From: Agriotes lineatus
Lineage: Eukaryota; Arthropoda; Insecta; Coleoptera; Elateridae
Direction: 5' to 3'
DNA length: 64,000 bases
Assembly (NCBI GenBank): GCA_940337035.1
Contig: OW679203.1
Location: 73,237,061 to 73,301,060, forward strand
The notes beneath the pieces were generated by a model. The model saw nothing but the letters and a program-made list of their open reading frames with translations. It searched no databases and was not told the DNA's origin. The position numbers and the translations under genes were made by a program. Below are positions 22,021-32,510 of this stretch, piece by piece (the first letter of the stretch is position 1; every line of letters starts with the position of its first letter).

Positions 22021-23918
22021 CATGCTCCCGTTCTTCCACTCGACAGGGCACTTTCTGTATGCAAAGAGTGCGCGTCTTTATGTGCAGGACATGAATGACC
22101 TGCGACAGAAAATGAATCCGAGAGAATTTCGTTCATTCACAGCAGAAGGAGAATTCACCATTCGTAGATCCCACAAATTTTGGTCGGGTCTTTGGACCGA
22201 CTTGACGATAGAACAAGTGCCAATGAGATCGATGAAAAGCCAAGGAGGCCTAACACATGGCCGAGGAATCTCCAGCAGTGTTCTCGTCCGTTGGACTGGA
22301 GGCATGGTACACATGCTTAATATTTGTGAGGGGCTTGAGTTCTTTTGGGACATCTCGTGTACCACGACGGAGCAACACATTGACATGAGGCCTGCTCGAA
22401 TCGAACGCGATTCTAATGATGTGGAAAAACTAAAATCCTGGTTCCAAGTCCACACACCATTTCCTATCAATGAAAAAGTACTGTCGATCTGCAGTGGCGT
22501 AGTTGGAGGTCCTGAAGTGAATTGCCACATGGCACGAGAATTGGGATGTGATGGAGTCAAACAAATAACTGGAATGTCGTTTGGAAATGTTGCATTTAAA
22601 AGGAAAGAGAAAGTACGAACCTTGTCAGCAGCCATCGTCAAGGTGCACAACAAGCATGGCTCTATTCTCCGAAGAGGGAATGCGAAAAGGAACAAAATCA
22701 TCATTCTACTCTGCCTTCACGCCCCTCCCAGAAAACGTCGCTGTTGGAAAAAGTACGTTTGTTGTAGTGGACGGAGGGTACTTGCTTCACAAGGTTATAT
22801 GGCAACGGAACAGCTCAGTGAGCGAAATAGTAGCTGCTTACATTACCTACACGTTCAACCATTTTGGAAAAAATGTGTCAGTTGTATTCGATGGCTACCC
22901 AGAAGAGGGGGCTGCTAGGAGCACAAAGACAGCAGAGCGGCTACGTCGTTACTCAGCCTCAGCGTGTAGCGACATAATTTTTGAAGAATCGACACTGATA
23001 AAAGTGCCACAAGAAAAGTTATTGTCCAACCCAAAAAACAAGCAGCGCTTGATTAACTTCATCTGCACTGGATTGCATAGCCAAGGGATCGAAACAAAGC
23101 AAGCCCCAGAGGACGCCGATTGCCTCATTGTGAGGGCAGCATTGGAGAAGAGCGAGGAGTACGAGCACGTCATAATCGCTGGAGAGGATGTCGACCTCTT
23201 GGTGCTCCTTAATGGATTGGGCTCCAGCATACAAAATGTTTTCTTCCAAAAAAGTGGTAGGGGTGGAACCGGTTGTGAGCAGTTCTCTTCAACATAATTC
23301 ATTCGAGGAGAGCTCTCATTACCCCCTGGGATAGAGTTGTTCCTTCACGCCTTCACTGGTTGCGACACCACCTCTGCCCTTTTCTGGCAAGGAAAAACGA
23401 AGATGTTAGGCGTCCTTTCAAAACAGCCAGACCTTCTTGACGCGGCTACCACGTTTCTCAACCATAACGCCTCTCATGAGGAAATAGCCTCTGCTGGCAA
23501 TAAATGTCTTGTGGCGCTGTATGGTGGGGGAGAAGACGACTCTCTCCACGCCCTGCGTTACGGGATATTTGTCCGATCTGCTGCCAACGCCAAAGTCCAC
23601 CTCTCTCGTCTGCCCCCAACCGAAAAGGCTGGTGCCCAACATTCCTACAGAACCTACCACCAGGTGAAGAAGTGGTTAGGAGTAGATAAAGAGCCCACCA
23701 ACTGGAGGTGGACAAGGAAACAGCAGGGACTGACACTAGTGACCTCAACCAAGGAACCAGCGCCGCTAACCCTGCTGAAATTCATGTCATGCAGATGCCA
23801 GAAAGGGTGCAGAGGAGGGAGCTGCTCCTGCCAGAGAGCAGGGCTGAAATGCTCTGCTCTCTACAAAAGTTTGTCAGGGAAAGACCTGCCTGAATACTCC
23901 TCCCTTAGCCATGGCTGA
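22021..23918 (+). pseudogene. C-terminal part of the XPG-type element's protein: XPG/FEN1-like nuclease and CXC motif
   Basis: After about 200 residues of unknown function, a PIN/XPG-like nuclease fold is readable: VVVDGGYLLH (22762), VVFDGYPEE (22882), PEDADCLIV (23106), GEDVDLLVL (23180) and TGCDTTSA (23355). These match the order of acidic metal ligands and the G-C-D segment of FEN1/XPG nucleases. A Tesmin/TSO1-like CXC stretch (CRCQKGCRGGSCSCQ, then GLKCS) is at about 23790-23855. Lesions: a frame change around 22580-22700 and TAA near 23295. Expected role: DNA cleavage or processing in transposition. Homology to XPG is by motif reading; the transposition role is inferred. Confidence 0.8.
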
Positions 23919-24063
23919 GTCGGATGAAGAAGACGACTTCGACGACGTTTCACTACTAGTATCTAGTAGTAGATCTAATCCGACATTAGAGGAGTCTCCG
24001 GAGCCCCAACAAAAGCCGTCTGACGAACCTGGGCCTTCCAAACGAACACGACTGTCTCGTTAA
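23911..24063 (+). pseudogene. Probable frameshifted acidic C-terminal tail
   Basis: A 51-codon frame overlaps the TGA at 23916 in another phase. It begins MAESDEEDDFDD, is Ser/Pro-rich and ends with a basic KRTRLSR. It may be the natural tail of the upstream protein, displaced by a one-base frameshift, or a separate small frame. Confidence 0.4.
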
Positions 24064-24266
24064 GTGCGTAAAGGTAAGCCTAATATTACATACCTACTTC
24101 TTTCTTGTAATTTATTATAAATTGAGCTGAGGTCCCGCCATCACTTCACGTTCAGCATTTCACGTCCCAGGTCCCCCAAACTATCAAAATAATTTTTATA
24201 CTTTATACCTTATAATTAACTGTACTCAGTTCAATTTGCATGATATAAACCATTTTCCACTGAGTT

Positions 24267-24595
24267 ATGTCTTTATTATCCTTTACAAAAATTCTGCAAT
24301 TCATCAGGCTATATTTCTTTAAAAATCCGTTTTCCTTAATTTTTCGTTTTTTCCTGATAACAAGGGAACTATTGGTTCTACGCTTGGTTACGCTTGTGCT
24401 TAAATTAAAGTTAAATAACTGTTATATAATTTCATTTCCTCGTAGGATGGGTATTTTAACCGATACTCTACTCGGAAAACGGCTAAAACTACCATTTTTG
24501 AAGTGCTGTATCTCGGGACGTATTGGACTTACGAAGCTGCTGTAACGCTCAAATTGTAGCAAATGTTGGCGGACACTGTATATAACAATAAATCA
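24267..24595 (-). repeat. Second, more diverged copy of the right TIR inner region
   Basis: The block from about 24315 (AATCCGTTTTCCTTAATTTT) to about 24560 repeats, in the same orientation, the block at about 24678-24945. Both contain CCTCGTAGGATG, then ACCGATA, a CTCGGAA block and CTGTATCTC. The right end of the element thus carries a partial direct duplication of its TIR, while the left end shows only one copy. Confidence 0.78.
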
Positions 24596-24604
24596 AATTT
24601 ATAA

Positions 24605-25159
24605 ATGTAATGTCATTTTTGTAACATTCTATAGGTAACTGTGCAATATTAATAACAGGAGCTCCGATTCTTGAAAAATCCGTTTTCCTTAATTTTTAGT
24701 TTTTTTCTGATAACACGTGAACTATTGGACCTCTAGGGTTACACTTCTACCTAAATGAAAGCTAAGTAACTGCTCTACAACTTTATTTCCCATGACTTTC
24801 CTCGTAGGATGAGCATTTTAACCGATATTCTGCTCGGAAGGTGGCTAAAACTACAATTAAAAAAAAAAAAGAGCCAATCTTTGAAGCGCTGTATCTCTGG
24901 ACGTATTAGACCTATGAAGCTGCTGTTACACTCAAATTGAATAAAATTTTGTCTACTTTAAATGTGTATAGGGCGACTTTTTTCGTAGGATACAGCTTTT
25001 AGAAGTAATAAGCCAAAAACTGAAAAAAGTAAAAAAAAAGGTTTTTCGAGCACCACGCAGTTAGCACAGGTCTTTCGAAGCTGCAAACTTGGTTTTACAC
25101 TATTGGTATCTATCCTTACAACATACCAAAAAATCAGCGCAGTGCAATTTTTTGCGACC
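24605..25159 (-). repeat. Right terminal inverted repeat of the XPG-type element
   Basis: Inverted partner of 16359-16890, ending ...GCAATTTTTTGCGACC just before TA. Confidence 0.88.
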
Positions 25160-25213
25160 TAACGCGATTTTTGTGTCTACGGTGACTGGTCTATAAAGCA
25201 TTTTGTATTTTAG

Positions 25214-27597
25214 AAACATTTTACCCCAAATCAGTTCGAAAATAATAGAGCTGACGGGAAAAGACCACTGCGTTGGAATGCGGTTCCAACTATATTTTCT
25301 CACAGAAAAATTCTCAAAGCAAGAAGTTCAGCAGTATCACCAAATAATAACGCTGCAGAAAGCATAAAGTTGGTAGAAGCTACATATTTTTAGCTTTTTT
25401 AATAACCGATCGTTTTTCTAATAAGTTTTCAACGTAGTACCTGCAAATATGTGACCAACGCAGTAATCGAACACAATATGGAAGTTAATTCAGAAGTCGT
25501 GGTAGAATTAAAACGAAAGTTAAAATTTACCCAAAAAACATTACGAGAATCTGAAAATGAAATCAAAAACCTACAAAAACACATTCAGTGTATTTTTAGT
25601 GAAGATCAAATTATATGAAAAAAGGAAACATGGCTGGTCGCCATTGGAAAACTGACACTATTAAAAGAGCTCTTAAGTTGTATTTAACATGCAGCACTAC
25701 AGGCTATGAAGAGCTTCGAAAGCAAGGTTACCCGCTGCCTAACATTCGCACATTACAACGAAGAATAGAAAACTTTAAATTTAATGCTGGTGTATTTGAT
25801 GACTTATATTTCCTTTGCTGAAAGAAAAAGTAGAGTGCATGAGATCGGACGAAAAGCATGCTGTTTTAATAATTGATGAAATGGCTTTAAAACCAGGTTT
25901 GCAGTATGACAATACCACTGAAAAAATAATAGGTCCGTTATAATTTTAATGTTTTTCGTATTAACTACAATACGTATTTTATAGGTAAACCTACATTACT
26001 AGATCATGGTGGACAGCCCTCCAGAGAAAAATCAGCCACACATGCTCTTGTGTTTATGATTGCGGGACTAACTAGTTGTTGGAAGCAAACTGTTGCATAC
26101 GAATATACAGCCAATTCTTACGATAGCAACCAGGCAAATGAAATTATCATAGAAATTATAAAAAAAATGCAACGGGATTGGTATTAAAGTATGTGCAGTA
26201 GTGTCAGATATGGGTCCACAAAATCAAGCAGTATGGCGTTTAAATGGAATGTGTTCTCGATATTCAAAAACAGTTAATTTTATTATGCATCCTTGTTCTA
26301 CTGCAGATGAGCAAAACAAATTGTATTTTATGCCAGATTCACCTCATGTTTTTAAAAATTTGAGACTTGCACTAACTGAAGGTCAGTCATTTTACTTATC
26401 CGAGGAAGTTGTTAAGCGCTTTAAGTTGCCATTCAATGAAGTAAACCTCAATTCTGTGAAAATGGTTATTTCTGAAGAAAAAAAGTTTGATTTAAAAGTA
26501 GTACCTCGCCTAAAAGAAAATATTATGAAACCAGGCCATTTTGATAAAATGAACAGCGGCTGCGCATTGGTATTGATAAATCGTGATGTAGCAGCAGCTA
26601 TAAAGTATTACATTGGACAAAAAAAATTGACAGCAAACACCTAACAACTGCTTGGTTTTTTGAGACAATGCATAAATGGTTTTGTATGATGAATTGCCGT
26701 TCTGCAAAATTAGCATTGAGTGTTAATCAAGAAGAAGCATATAAAGACACAATTTCTTTTCTAAAGGATGTAATATTCATATTGGAAAATACTAAAGTTG
26801 GAAAGAAAGGAACTAGGAAGCCTTTTCAAACAGGTGTCGTGCTTGCTACTGAAACAGTTCTCGATCTTCAAAATTGCTTTATAAATAATGAAAATTTTAA
26901 ATACTTGATGTTGGGTAGATTTACGTAAGATGCATTGGAAAATTTATTTTCGAATGTACGTTCCAGAAACCCAATTCCAGACGCTAGAGAATTTAAGACT
27001 GCTCTACGTTTAATTTCAATTTCGCAATTTTTTTCACCTCCGAAACACGGCAGTTACGGAATTAGTGACAGTGAACAATTGTTGGAGTTTTTTCAAAATA
27101 ATAAACATCTTCAAAAAAGGCCATTCGAAGCAGAAGAAGAATGCGAAAAGGATTTGTTTAGCATATGCAATTTTGACGATAGCGTTTTGCTTAATGACTG
27201 CGAAGAACAATCTCTTTATCATTTGATCGGTTCTATTATTTTAAAAATCAAAAATAATCAGAAAACGTGTAGTACTTGTTTAACATCTGTTGTAACTAAT
27301 AGCACTGATAGTTCAATTACTTCTGTGTGCAATATAGTCAATCTCAAATGTTACAAAGAAAATGCATTGTTGTATCCATCAAAAATAATTTACGATGCCA
27401 TTCTAGAAGCTGAACTGCATTTCAGAAAAATTCAAGGAAAGCTGTTAGATGGAGGGTTAACATTACGGCAACTAACGTTAACATTTAACTTTTTACTAAG
27501 AAAACAATCTTCTGAAATTAATGAAATAATTTCTAGAAAATCTTCAAAATGTGACAGCCGAAGCGTTGGAATGAGAATTGCAATAAAAAAGTTCTAA
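25214..27597 (+). pseudogene. P-element transposase (rest of THAP, coiled coil, catalytic domain), broken
   Basis: Starting at 25214 after the acceptor TTTTAG, exon 2 completes the THAP domain (KHFTPNQFE, then RWNAVPTIF). A coiled-coil region begins at about 25479. A helix-turn-helix-like segment follows (GYPLPNIRTLQRRI, about 25727). The catalytic RNase H-like domain is recognisable: D in LIIDEMAL near 25874, D in VSDMG near 26206, E in ALENLFSNVRS near 26938. Lesions include a TGA at 25615-25821's end, intron-like breaks around 25930-25985, a frame change near 26185, TAA after about 26640 and TAA near 26926, just before the catalytic Glu. Related to Drosophila P and vertebrate THAP9. This copy could not make an active enzyme. 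Confidence 0.85.
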
Positions 27598-28640
27598 CCA
27601 TATGAATAAGGGATGTTTGAGGGATTTATATAGAAAAGTAGTGGAATTAATTTTTAAGTTTCTGTTAATAAGTGGGTATACTAATTATCTTAGCTCTGTA
27701 TAACCCTTGCTTAATTTTGTTTTTAAAATATGGTACTTCCAACTTAATCGCGTGTCTAAGTATACACCAAAATATTTAACTGGTTCTTCACTCCACGGGA
27801 TAGCACGATGGAAGTAAATTCCAAATGAAATTTAAGCTAGTGTCTACAATCGTAAGGCTATTAGGAAATGATTGTTCAGTAACTGATGCGTAACTGTACG
27901 TCTTGCTGTAGTATTGAAGGTTTAAATAGTATTTTCTGTTGGTGTTTGGTTTTTCTATTCCGGTGGTGAATATTTGATTACGTATATTTTGTTGTTGTTG
28001 ATAATAGTTGTATGCTCTGTAATTATCCATATGATTTTCACCATAATTGATTCACACTGGAAGAACAGTTTTGTTTTCATTGCCGCCAGTGTAGCGGTGA
28101 TTGTGATTGCGTTTTACACATAGCGGTTCGATGGTACATTCGTTTTTGTGTGCTCCTATCGTTGTCGGTGGTAGAAGGTGACTAGAATTTCGGTTTTTTG
28201 GCTCATTGTAACTTTCAATAAAACTGCCTAGTTTCAAAAATAAAAAAAGTAAAGTTCGGACACTTCATTCCATGTAGGAAGACGACCTGAGACAAGGCGA
28301 GTCAGGGTCGCCGAAATATCTCTCTTCGAAACCCAGTCAATCTGGGGGTATGTAATTGGTAACTACTTAATGATTTTTAGTGGCACGTATTGATTTGATA
28401 AATGTTTAGAAAGAATGTTTATCGACGCTTTATCGGCTGCTTAATGTTTGAGGTCAATAAGGACGTTATTTATTTATTTAACAATAGCCATATTAATATA
28501 CATAGCACATAAACAGTTATTTAGTTATAGTAATTTTGATTATAGTAAGTTTTTTGTAATTACTTTGTTTCTAGTAAAGTGATTAGACGAAAAAAAGTTT
28601 TATTTTTATTTCACCCAAATAATCGCGCACACTTGCTGAA
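27598..28640. other. 3' part of the P element with LINE debris, no intact gene
   Basis: A minus-strand reading at about 27730-28030 gives a fragment of a jockey-type reverse transcriptase, including the conserved FGVYLDTRLSW near the C-terminal end of the RT domain; frames are broken. The rest (28040-28640) is AT-rich. It has a GACGACCTGA/GTCGCCGAAATATC-like stretch near 28279, of a kind seen in LINE untranslated regions, but I cannot assign it. Confidence 0.5.
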
Positions 28641-28758
28641 TTTTGACACAAACGTCACTTTGACGGCCTGCTGAATTGTGTGTAACCTCAAAGTGACGCA
28701 TATGACAAAGGAACAAACATGGCGGACGTGGCGGTACTCTCTATATCTACTGGCTCTG

Positions 28759-28766
28759 CTCATGAC
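28759..28766. other. Target octamer CTCATGAC between the P element and the MITE
   Basis: Second copy of the octamer. It is shared: it ends the P-element duplication and begins the MITE duplication. Confidence 0.88.
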
Positions 28767-29146
28767 CAGAGCCAGTAGATATAGGAGAGTACCGCCACGT
28801 CCGCCATGTTTATTCCTCTGACATATGCGTCACTTTGAGGTTTGTAGTCACATTCCGTCAACGTGACGTTTGTTGGAAATCCAAAACTTTACTTAAAATT
28901 GGCAAGACTGTAAGTCTATGTCAAATTCGAGGTTAGCAGGTTAGGTTTTGTGGCAATTTTGACACAAAGTGACGCAAAACATAACCTGCTAACCTCGAAT
29001 TTGACATAGACTTACAGTCTTGCCAATTTCAAGTAAAATTTTAGAAATAACTCAATCTCTATTGCTGATGGGAACAAAAATGGCGGCGTTGGCGGCATTT
29101 TTACAGATTAAAGAATGGCGGTACTCTCCTATATCTACTGGCTCTG
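28767..29146 (-). mobile_element. 380-bp P-derived MITE
   Basis: The left end is CAGAGCCAGTAGATATAGG and the right end is its complement, with about 30 bp matching. Its right end matches the P element's left end (GCCGCCATTTTTGTTCC and the CCATTCTTT block), and its left end matches the P element's right end. It is therefore a deletion derivative of the same family in opposite orientation. The centre is a hairpin: about 28903-28960 pairs with about 28975-29035 (stem containing CCTGCTAACCTCGAATTTG). No coding capacity. Flanked by CTCATGAC on both sides. Confidence 0.9.
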
Positions 29147-29154
29147 CTCATGAC
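29147..29154. other. Target octamer CTCATGAC between the MITE and the 940-bp element
   Basis: Third copy, shared by the two neighbouring elements. Confidence 0.88.
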
Positions 29155-30094
29155 TACAGTGGCTATATAAGGACAGTGTGGTCAATTTTGGTCCTGTTTC
29201 TGATTGGTTGTTTTAAAATCCGCCATTAGGAGTCGTTTTGCGAAATTACACATAGTCACACAAAATTGCTTCTAAGTCCTTTATTATTAAAAGTAGCCCC
29301 AACACGACGTGGAATGAAATAATTTTCATAAAATTCTACAGTGTTCTGTGTAAGCGAATGCCTAATTTTTGTTTGCATAAGTAAATGTCAACGAGTTAAA
29401 GTAAAATGCTTTTTGCAAAAATTGCGCATTAGTCCAAATCAAAAGCTATAATAAACTATATAAATGTCTTAATGCCAAAGATTATTGCGTCAAATTAAAG
29501 AGAATTTATGGGCCACGTAACACTGAATATTCTATTCCTCTAAATTAACTGGTGGAATAAATACAATGGTTTGATTATGAATATTAAAAAAAGTTTTTGT
29601 ACGTAATCTCTGTGTCGATCAACGCAAAATGTTGTCAATTTTCGTTTTCTATGTACAAAAACACAATAAAGAAGATAAAAAAGGACACCTTGACTTATAT
29701 TCCAATATTAGGTTGCTCGTTAACGAGGATTTTTAATCGCTGGCAGCGATTCCTTACGTTTCACATCGTCTCTTGCCGTTTAATTCTGTTTAAGTAATAT
29801 TATTGACATTCTTGTAAAATTAATGTTACACTGCACATTTTTTGACCACCTCATATTGCACAAATTTTGGCGATCGTGGGTATACAGCGCTCTGCAAAGC
29901 ATCTCCGAACTTCACATATGTCCAGCCAGTATATAATGACGTTTATGTCACAATTTAGCAGGGTGACGTTTGTCTTACAATTTAGCGGGCCGTGCACAGA
30001 ACAATACCTAAGGGCGTGGCTGGTTGTTGTAGAGACGACTCTTAATGGCTGCCTTTTTTAAAATTTACCACACTGTCCTTATATAGCCACTGTA
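29155..30094. mobile_element. 940-bp non-autonomous TIR element, probably P-related
   Basis: It starts TACAGTGGCTATATAAGG and ends with the complement. The match continues for about 27 bases (to GGACAGTGTGG). CTCATGAC lies exactly on each side. The terminus resembles the P terminus loosely (CAG.GGC...TATA..GGA.AGT). No frame encodes a transposase. An 8-bp duplication would also fit hAT, but the TACAGTG start does not match the usual hAT end at this phase. Confidence 0.85.
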
Positions 30095-30102
30095 CTCATG
30101 AC
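30095..30102. other. Target octamer CTCATGAC, right border of the insertion series
   Basis: Fourth copy. To its right, GTGCGGCGG continues host sequence; to the left of the first copy lies CGTGTGCG. Removing all three elements and three octamers restores one site. Confidence 0.88.
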
Positions 30103-31460
30103 GTGCGGCGGACTTAAAATTGTTCGCTTTTCGCTGTAATCGAAAAAAATAATACGTGTGCTTGGATTTTCGTATTACGAGCTTATTAGCGATTTTGTTG
30201 AAGCTATCTATTGACTCGAGTGCCGCAGGATGACTAAATTATGCAGGTTTGTACACTTCTTTACTTCTTTACCGAACGTATCTCAAGCACAGCGATTACG
30301 CTAAGGGCAATGGCAAATTCTCTCAAAACTGTAACAAATTGTACTCGGGCCTTCGAATTTCGCTGGGAGTTGGTGAGTTTGCTTTCTAGGTGGAGGACGC
30401 ATGTACAGGGGTTCTTCGGGGAAGTTAACCGTGTATCTCGGACCCGCGCACTATGGTGGCATTCGGAGATATTATGAGCGAGGCTAATATAGACAGTGGA
30501 CTTTCAAGAAGATAAGTATTTAGTGCACCGAGACTTCGATACCACTAGTTGAGGAAGCTTTCAGAAGTGAACATTAGACACGGATATATGGGAAAAATAT
30601 AATCAGTGCACCGAGACGGCGTCACTTTGACACTACGGGTTGTCATTGAATTTTAGATGCGTTTGTTTTGATGTGAGATATCGGAAAAATATAGCTGGTG
30701 CACCGAGACGGCGCCACATTTACATTAAGCTTACTTGAAAAGCGGTGATTGGGCACTTCACTGAGCCAGCGCCGGTGCGTAATTAAATTAGGTTTCTCTA
30801 GACTAGAATATAGCTTTGAATAAGTGAGGTGGGATTTGAAAATTACCAGGTTAGTGTTTGAGCACGGATTCAAGACCGCCTGCGGCTAAGCCTTCTGCGG
30901 CTGGAGGAAGCGGTACTGAAATTTTCTTTTTCTGGCTGGATTTTCGTGATTTTGGGCCTACCTCTATGGAAAAAACTTGCTAGAAGAGAAACAGTAGAAG
31001 AAATTATGACTGCATCGTGGACGCAAGTTGCATGAGCTTAACCAAACACAATTTTACCACATCCTTACCGTTTACGATATCCCCAAACTAAACATGTATT
31101 AGGAATGGTGTCTCTTCGTGTTTTCATTTCGTACACATTGCTTCTCACGGTAATGCTACTTCTATCTAAACGCCACGGATGATTTTAATGTCAATTTATT
31201 TTTTATCTTTTTTTCTTAGGAATTCTTATGACCTATAGGGCTTTGGATGTTGTGTGACTGAATCTGTTTATTCAATTCTTTTATGGTTTTCGATCTATTG
31301 CTAATATGTTTATCTCTTCTGATTCAGGTGGTTTATTTTCTCTGGTCCAATTTTTCTCGATCTGTCTCTTTCAGTTACGTTAGTACACCTTAACCTATCC
31401 TTATTACGTGTTCATACCAATGAATTCGGTTGCAATTTCTAGGTTTTCGTTATGACTACC
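30103..31460. other. Intergenic region without a recognised gene
   Basis: No convincing coding sequence. The word GTGCACCGAGAC occurs three times (about 30521, 30605, 30692) at spacing of about 85 bp, the last two with a GGCG extension and similar following bases. This is an imperfect tandem repeat of unknown role. The segment at 30860-30910 is GC-richer. Confidence 0.5.
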
Positions 31461-32510
31461 TGTAACAACCCGCAACAAATTGCGTTTGTAATTATAAGAC
31501 TTATAAAAATTTAAGTTGTTAGAAGAAAAGAATAAGTCAAGCCGGCCCTGCGTAATTTCAAATATAGCGAACGCGAAAGTGCATTTACCAAGAACGGAAA
31601 GCTACATTTGTCGTGGTCAGGAAAAGCGATTCAATTACATCCGGTGCTCACAAAGTAAAAGAGTTCTGAGAACATAAAATGCCGATTTGACACATAGCGC
31701 AAACCCGTGTGGGATATGGTCAAATTCGCACTTCTCAGAGTGCACAAAGTACAAGTCAAAATGCAAGTGGACAAAACGGGGAAGTCCGAGAAATATACGG
31801 CCCCTCCACGAGAGAAAATTACCTGGGAGGAAACGCAAACCGCGAGGCCAGTTCACGTCCCGGTTTCGAGTAATAAATTAACCCGTCGAACCATTTTTCG
31901 GTGCCAATTCTAACTAAAACCAAAATTGCATCTTTTCGATCTAAAACTAAGTGTGTAGTGCCCAACCTTAAGGAAATCCAGGTGCCAAAAAGGGAACCGT
32001 AGGACTCCAATCAATTTCAGTCGAACTCAATTTAAATTCATAACTAAACCTCGATCGCGCCGTCTAAACTAACTAATAATCGAAAACAGAGGAAGTAGCC
32101 AACGCAGGAGAAACAGGTCAGACCAAATTGTTGTATTTTATATTAACCAACTCACGGGGCCGTCGCTAGATTTATTCTATTCCTTCCAAAACAATTTTAA
32201 TGTCATAAACTTTAAGCGTAATTCCGATCCATTCTATTCACGAATCTGTAGCAACTTAAGCTTATAGCCGCTTGGGCGTACAACCATTGTAATTGGGCAA
32301 AATTGATAATGGTTTTCCAATATAGTGTTATAATATTCTTTGGCGTTTTATTTTTATTTAAAGTAGGCTTTACCACCTCTAAATTAAGAGCAGGGTTCAG
32401 CGATCGAGTTAACCTCCGAGGAAACGTAACTTGTGGTCTAAGAGGGAAAACTACCCCTAAGATCACCCTAAGGGTTGCAGCCCCTCACATAAGGGTTGCA
32501 ATACTTTACA
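31461..32510 (+). repeat. 5' LTR of gypsy-2
   Basis: It runs from TGTAACAACC to ATACTTTACA. The primer-binding site should follow at once: TTGGTGGCAGCTAAC from 32511. The tRNA is not assigned. The LTR is unusually long for Ty3/gypsy. Confidence 0.85.

Larger units (their letters stand above)
16359..25159 (+). mobile_element. 8.8-kb DNA transposon with long TIRs encoding an XPG-like nuclease and CXC motif
   Basis: The element starts GGTCGCAAAAAATTGC and ends with the exact complement. TA at 16357-16358 and 25160-25161 is the apparent duplication. The arms, about 16359-16890 and 24605-25159, are inverted copies of each other. Between them lies one broken plus-strand gene (17018-24063) with cysteine-rich, transposase-like, XPG/FEN1-like and CXC parts, interrupted by a LINE. 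It sits inside the THAP intron of the P element. XPG-like nucleases plus cysteine-rich modules are known in the Academ group of eukaryotic transposons; membership is inferred, and the TA duplication does not obviously fit the 3-4 bp reported there. Confidence 0.82.
15960..28758 (+). mobile_element. P-superfamily DNA transposon carrying nested insertions
   Basis: The termini form an inverted repeat of about 30 bp starting CAGAGCCAGTAGATATAG, present at 15960 and reversed at 28741-28758. CTCATGAC flanks both sides. The internal gene has a THAP DNA-binding exon and an RNase H-like P transposase. Without the nested 8.8-kb element the transposon would be about 4 kb. An additional LINE fragment lies near its 3' end (27730-28030). 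Subterminal sequence near the left end (GCCGCCATTTTTGTTCC) is shared with the MITE at 28767-29146. Confidence 0.87.

Noticed and set aside
21534..22704. Minus-strand frame opposite 22078-22704 and others near the LINE border
   Set aside because: Antisense to recognisable coding sequence.
29155..30094. Assignment of the 940-bp element to hAT from CAGTGG
   Set aside because: Starting the TIR at CAGTG makes the flanking octamers differ; starting at TACAGTG gives exact CTCATGAC on both sides.
30241..30477. 78-codon frame near 30.3 kb
   Set aside because: No motif and no supporting context.
31635..32010. Frames within the gypsy-2 LTR on both strands (and in 51548-51911)
   Set aside because: They lie in an LTR, and the two LTR copies disrupt the frames by single-base indels.
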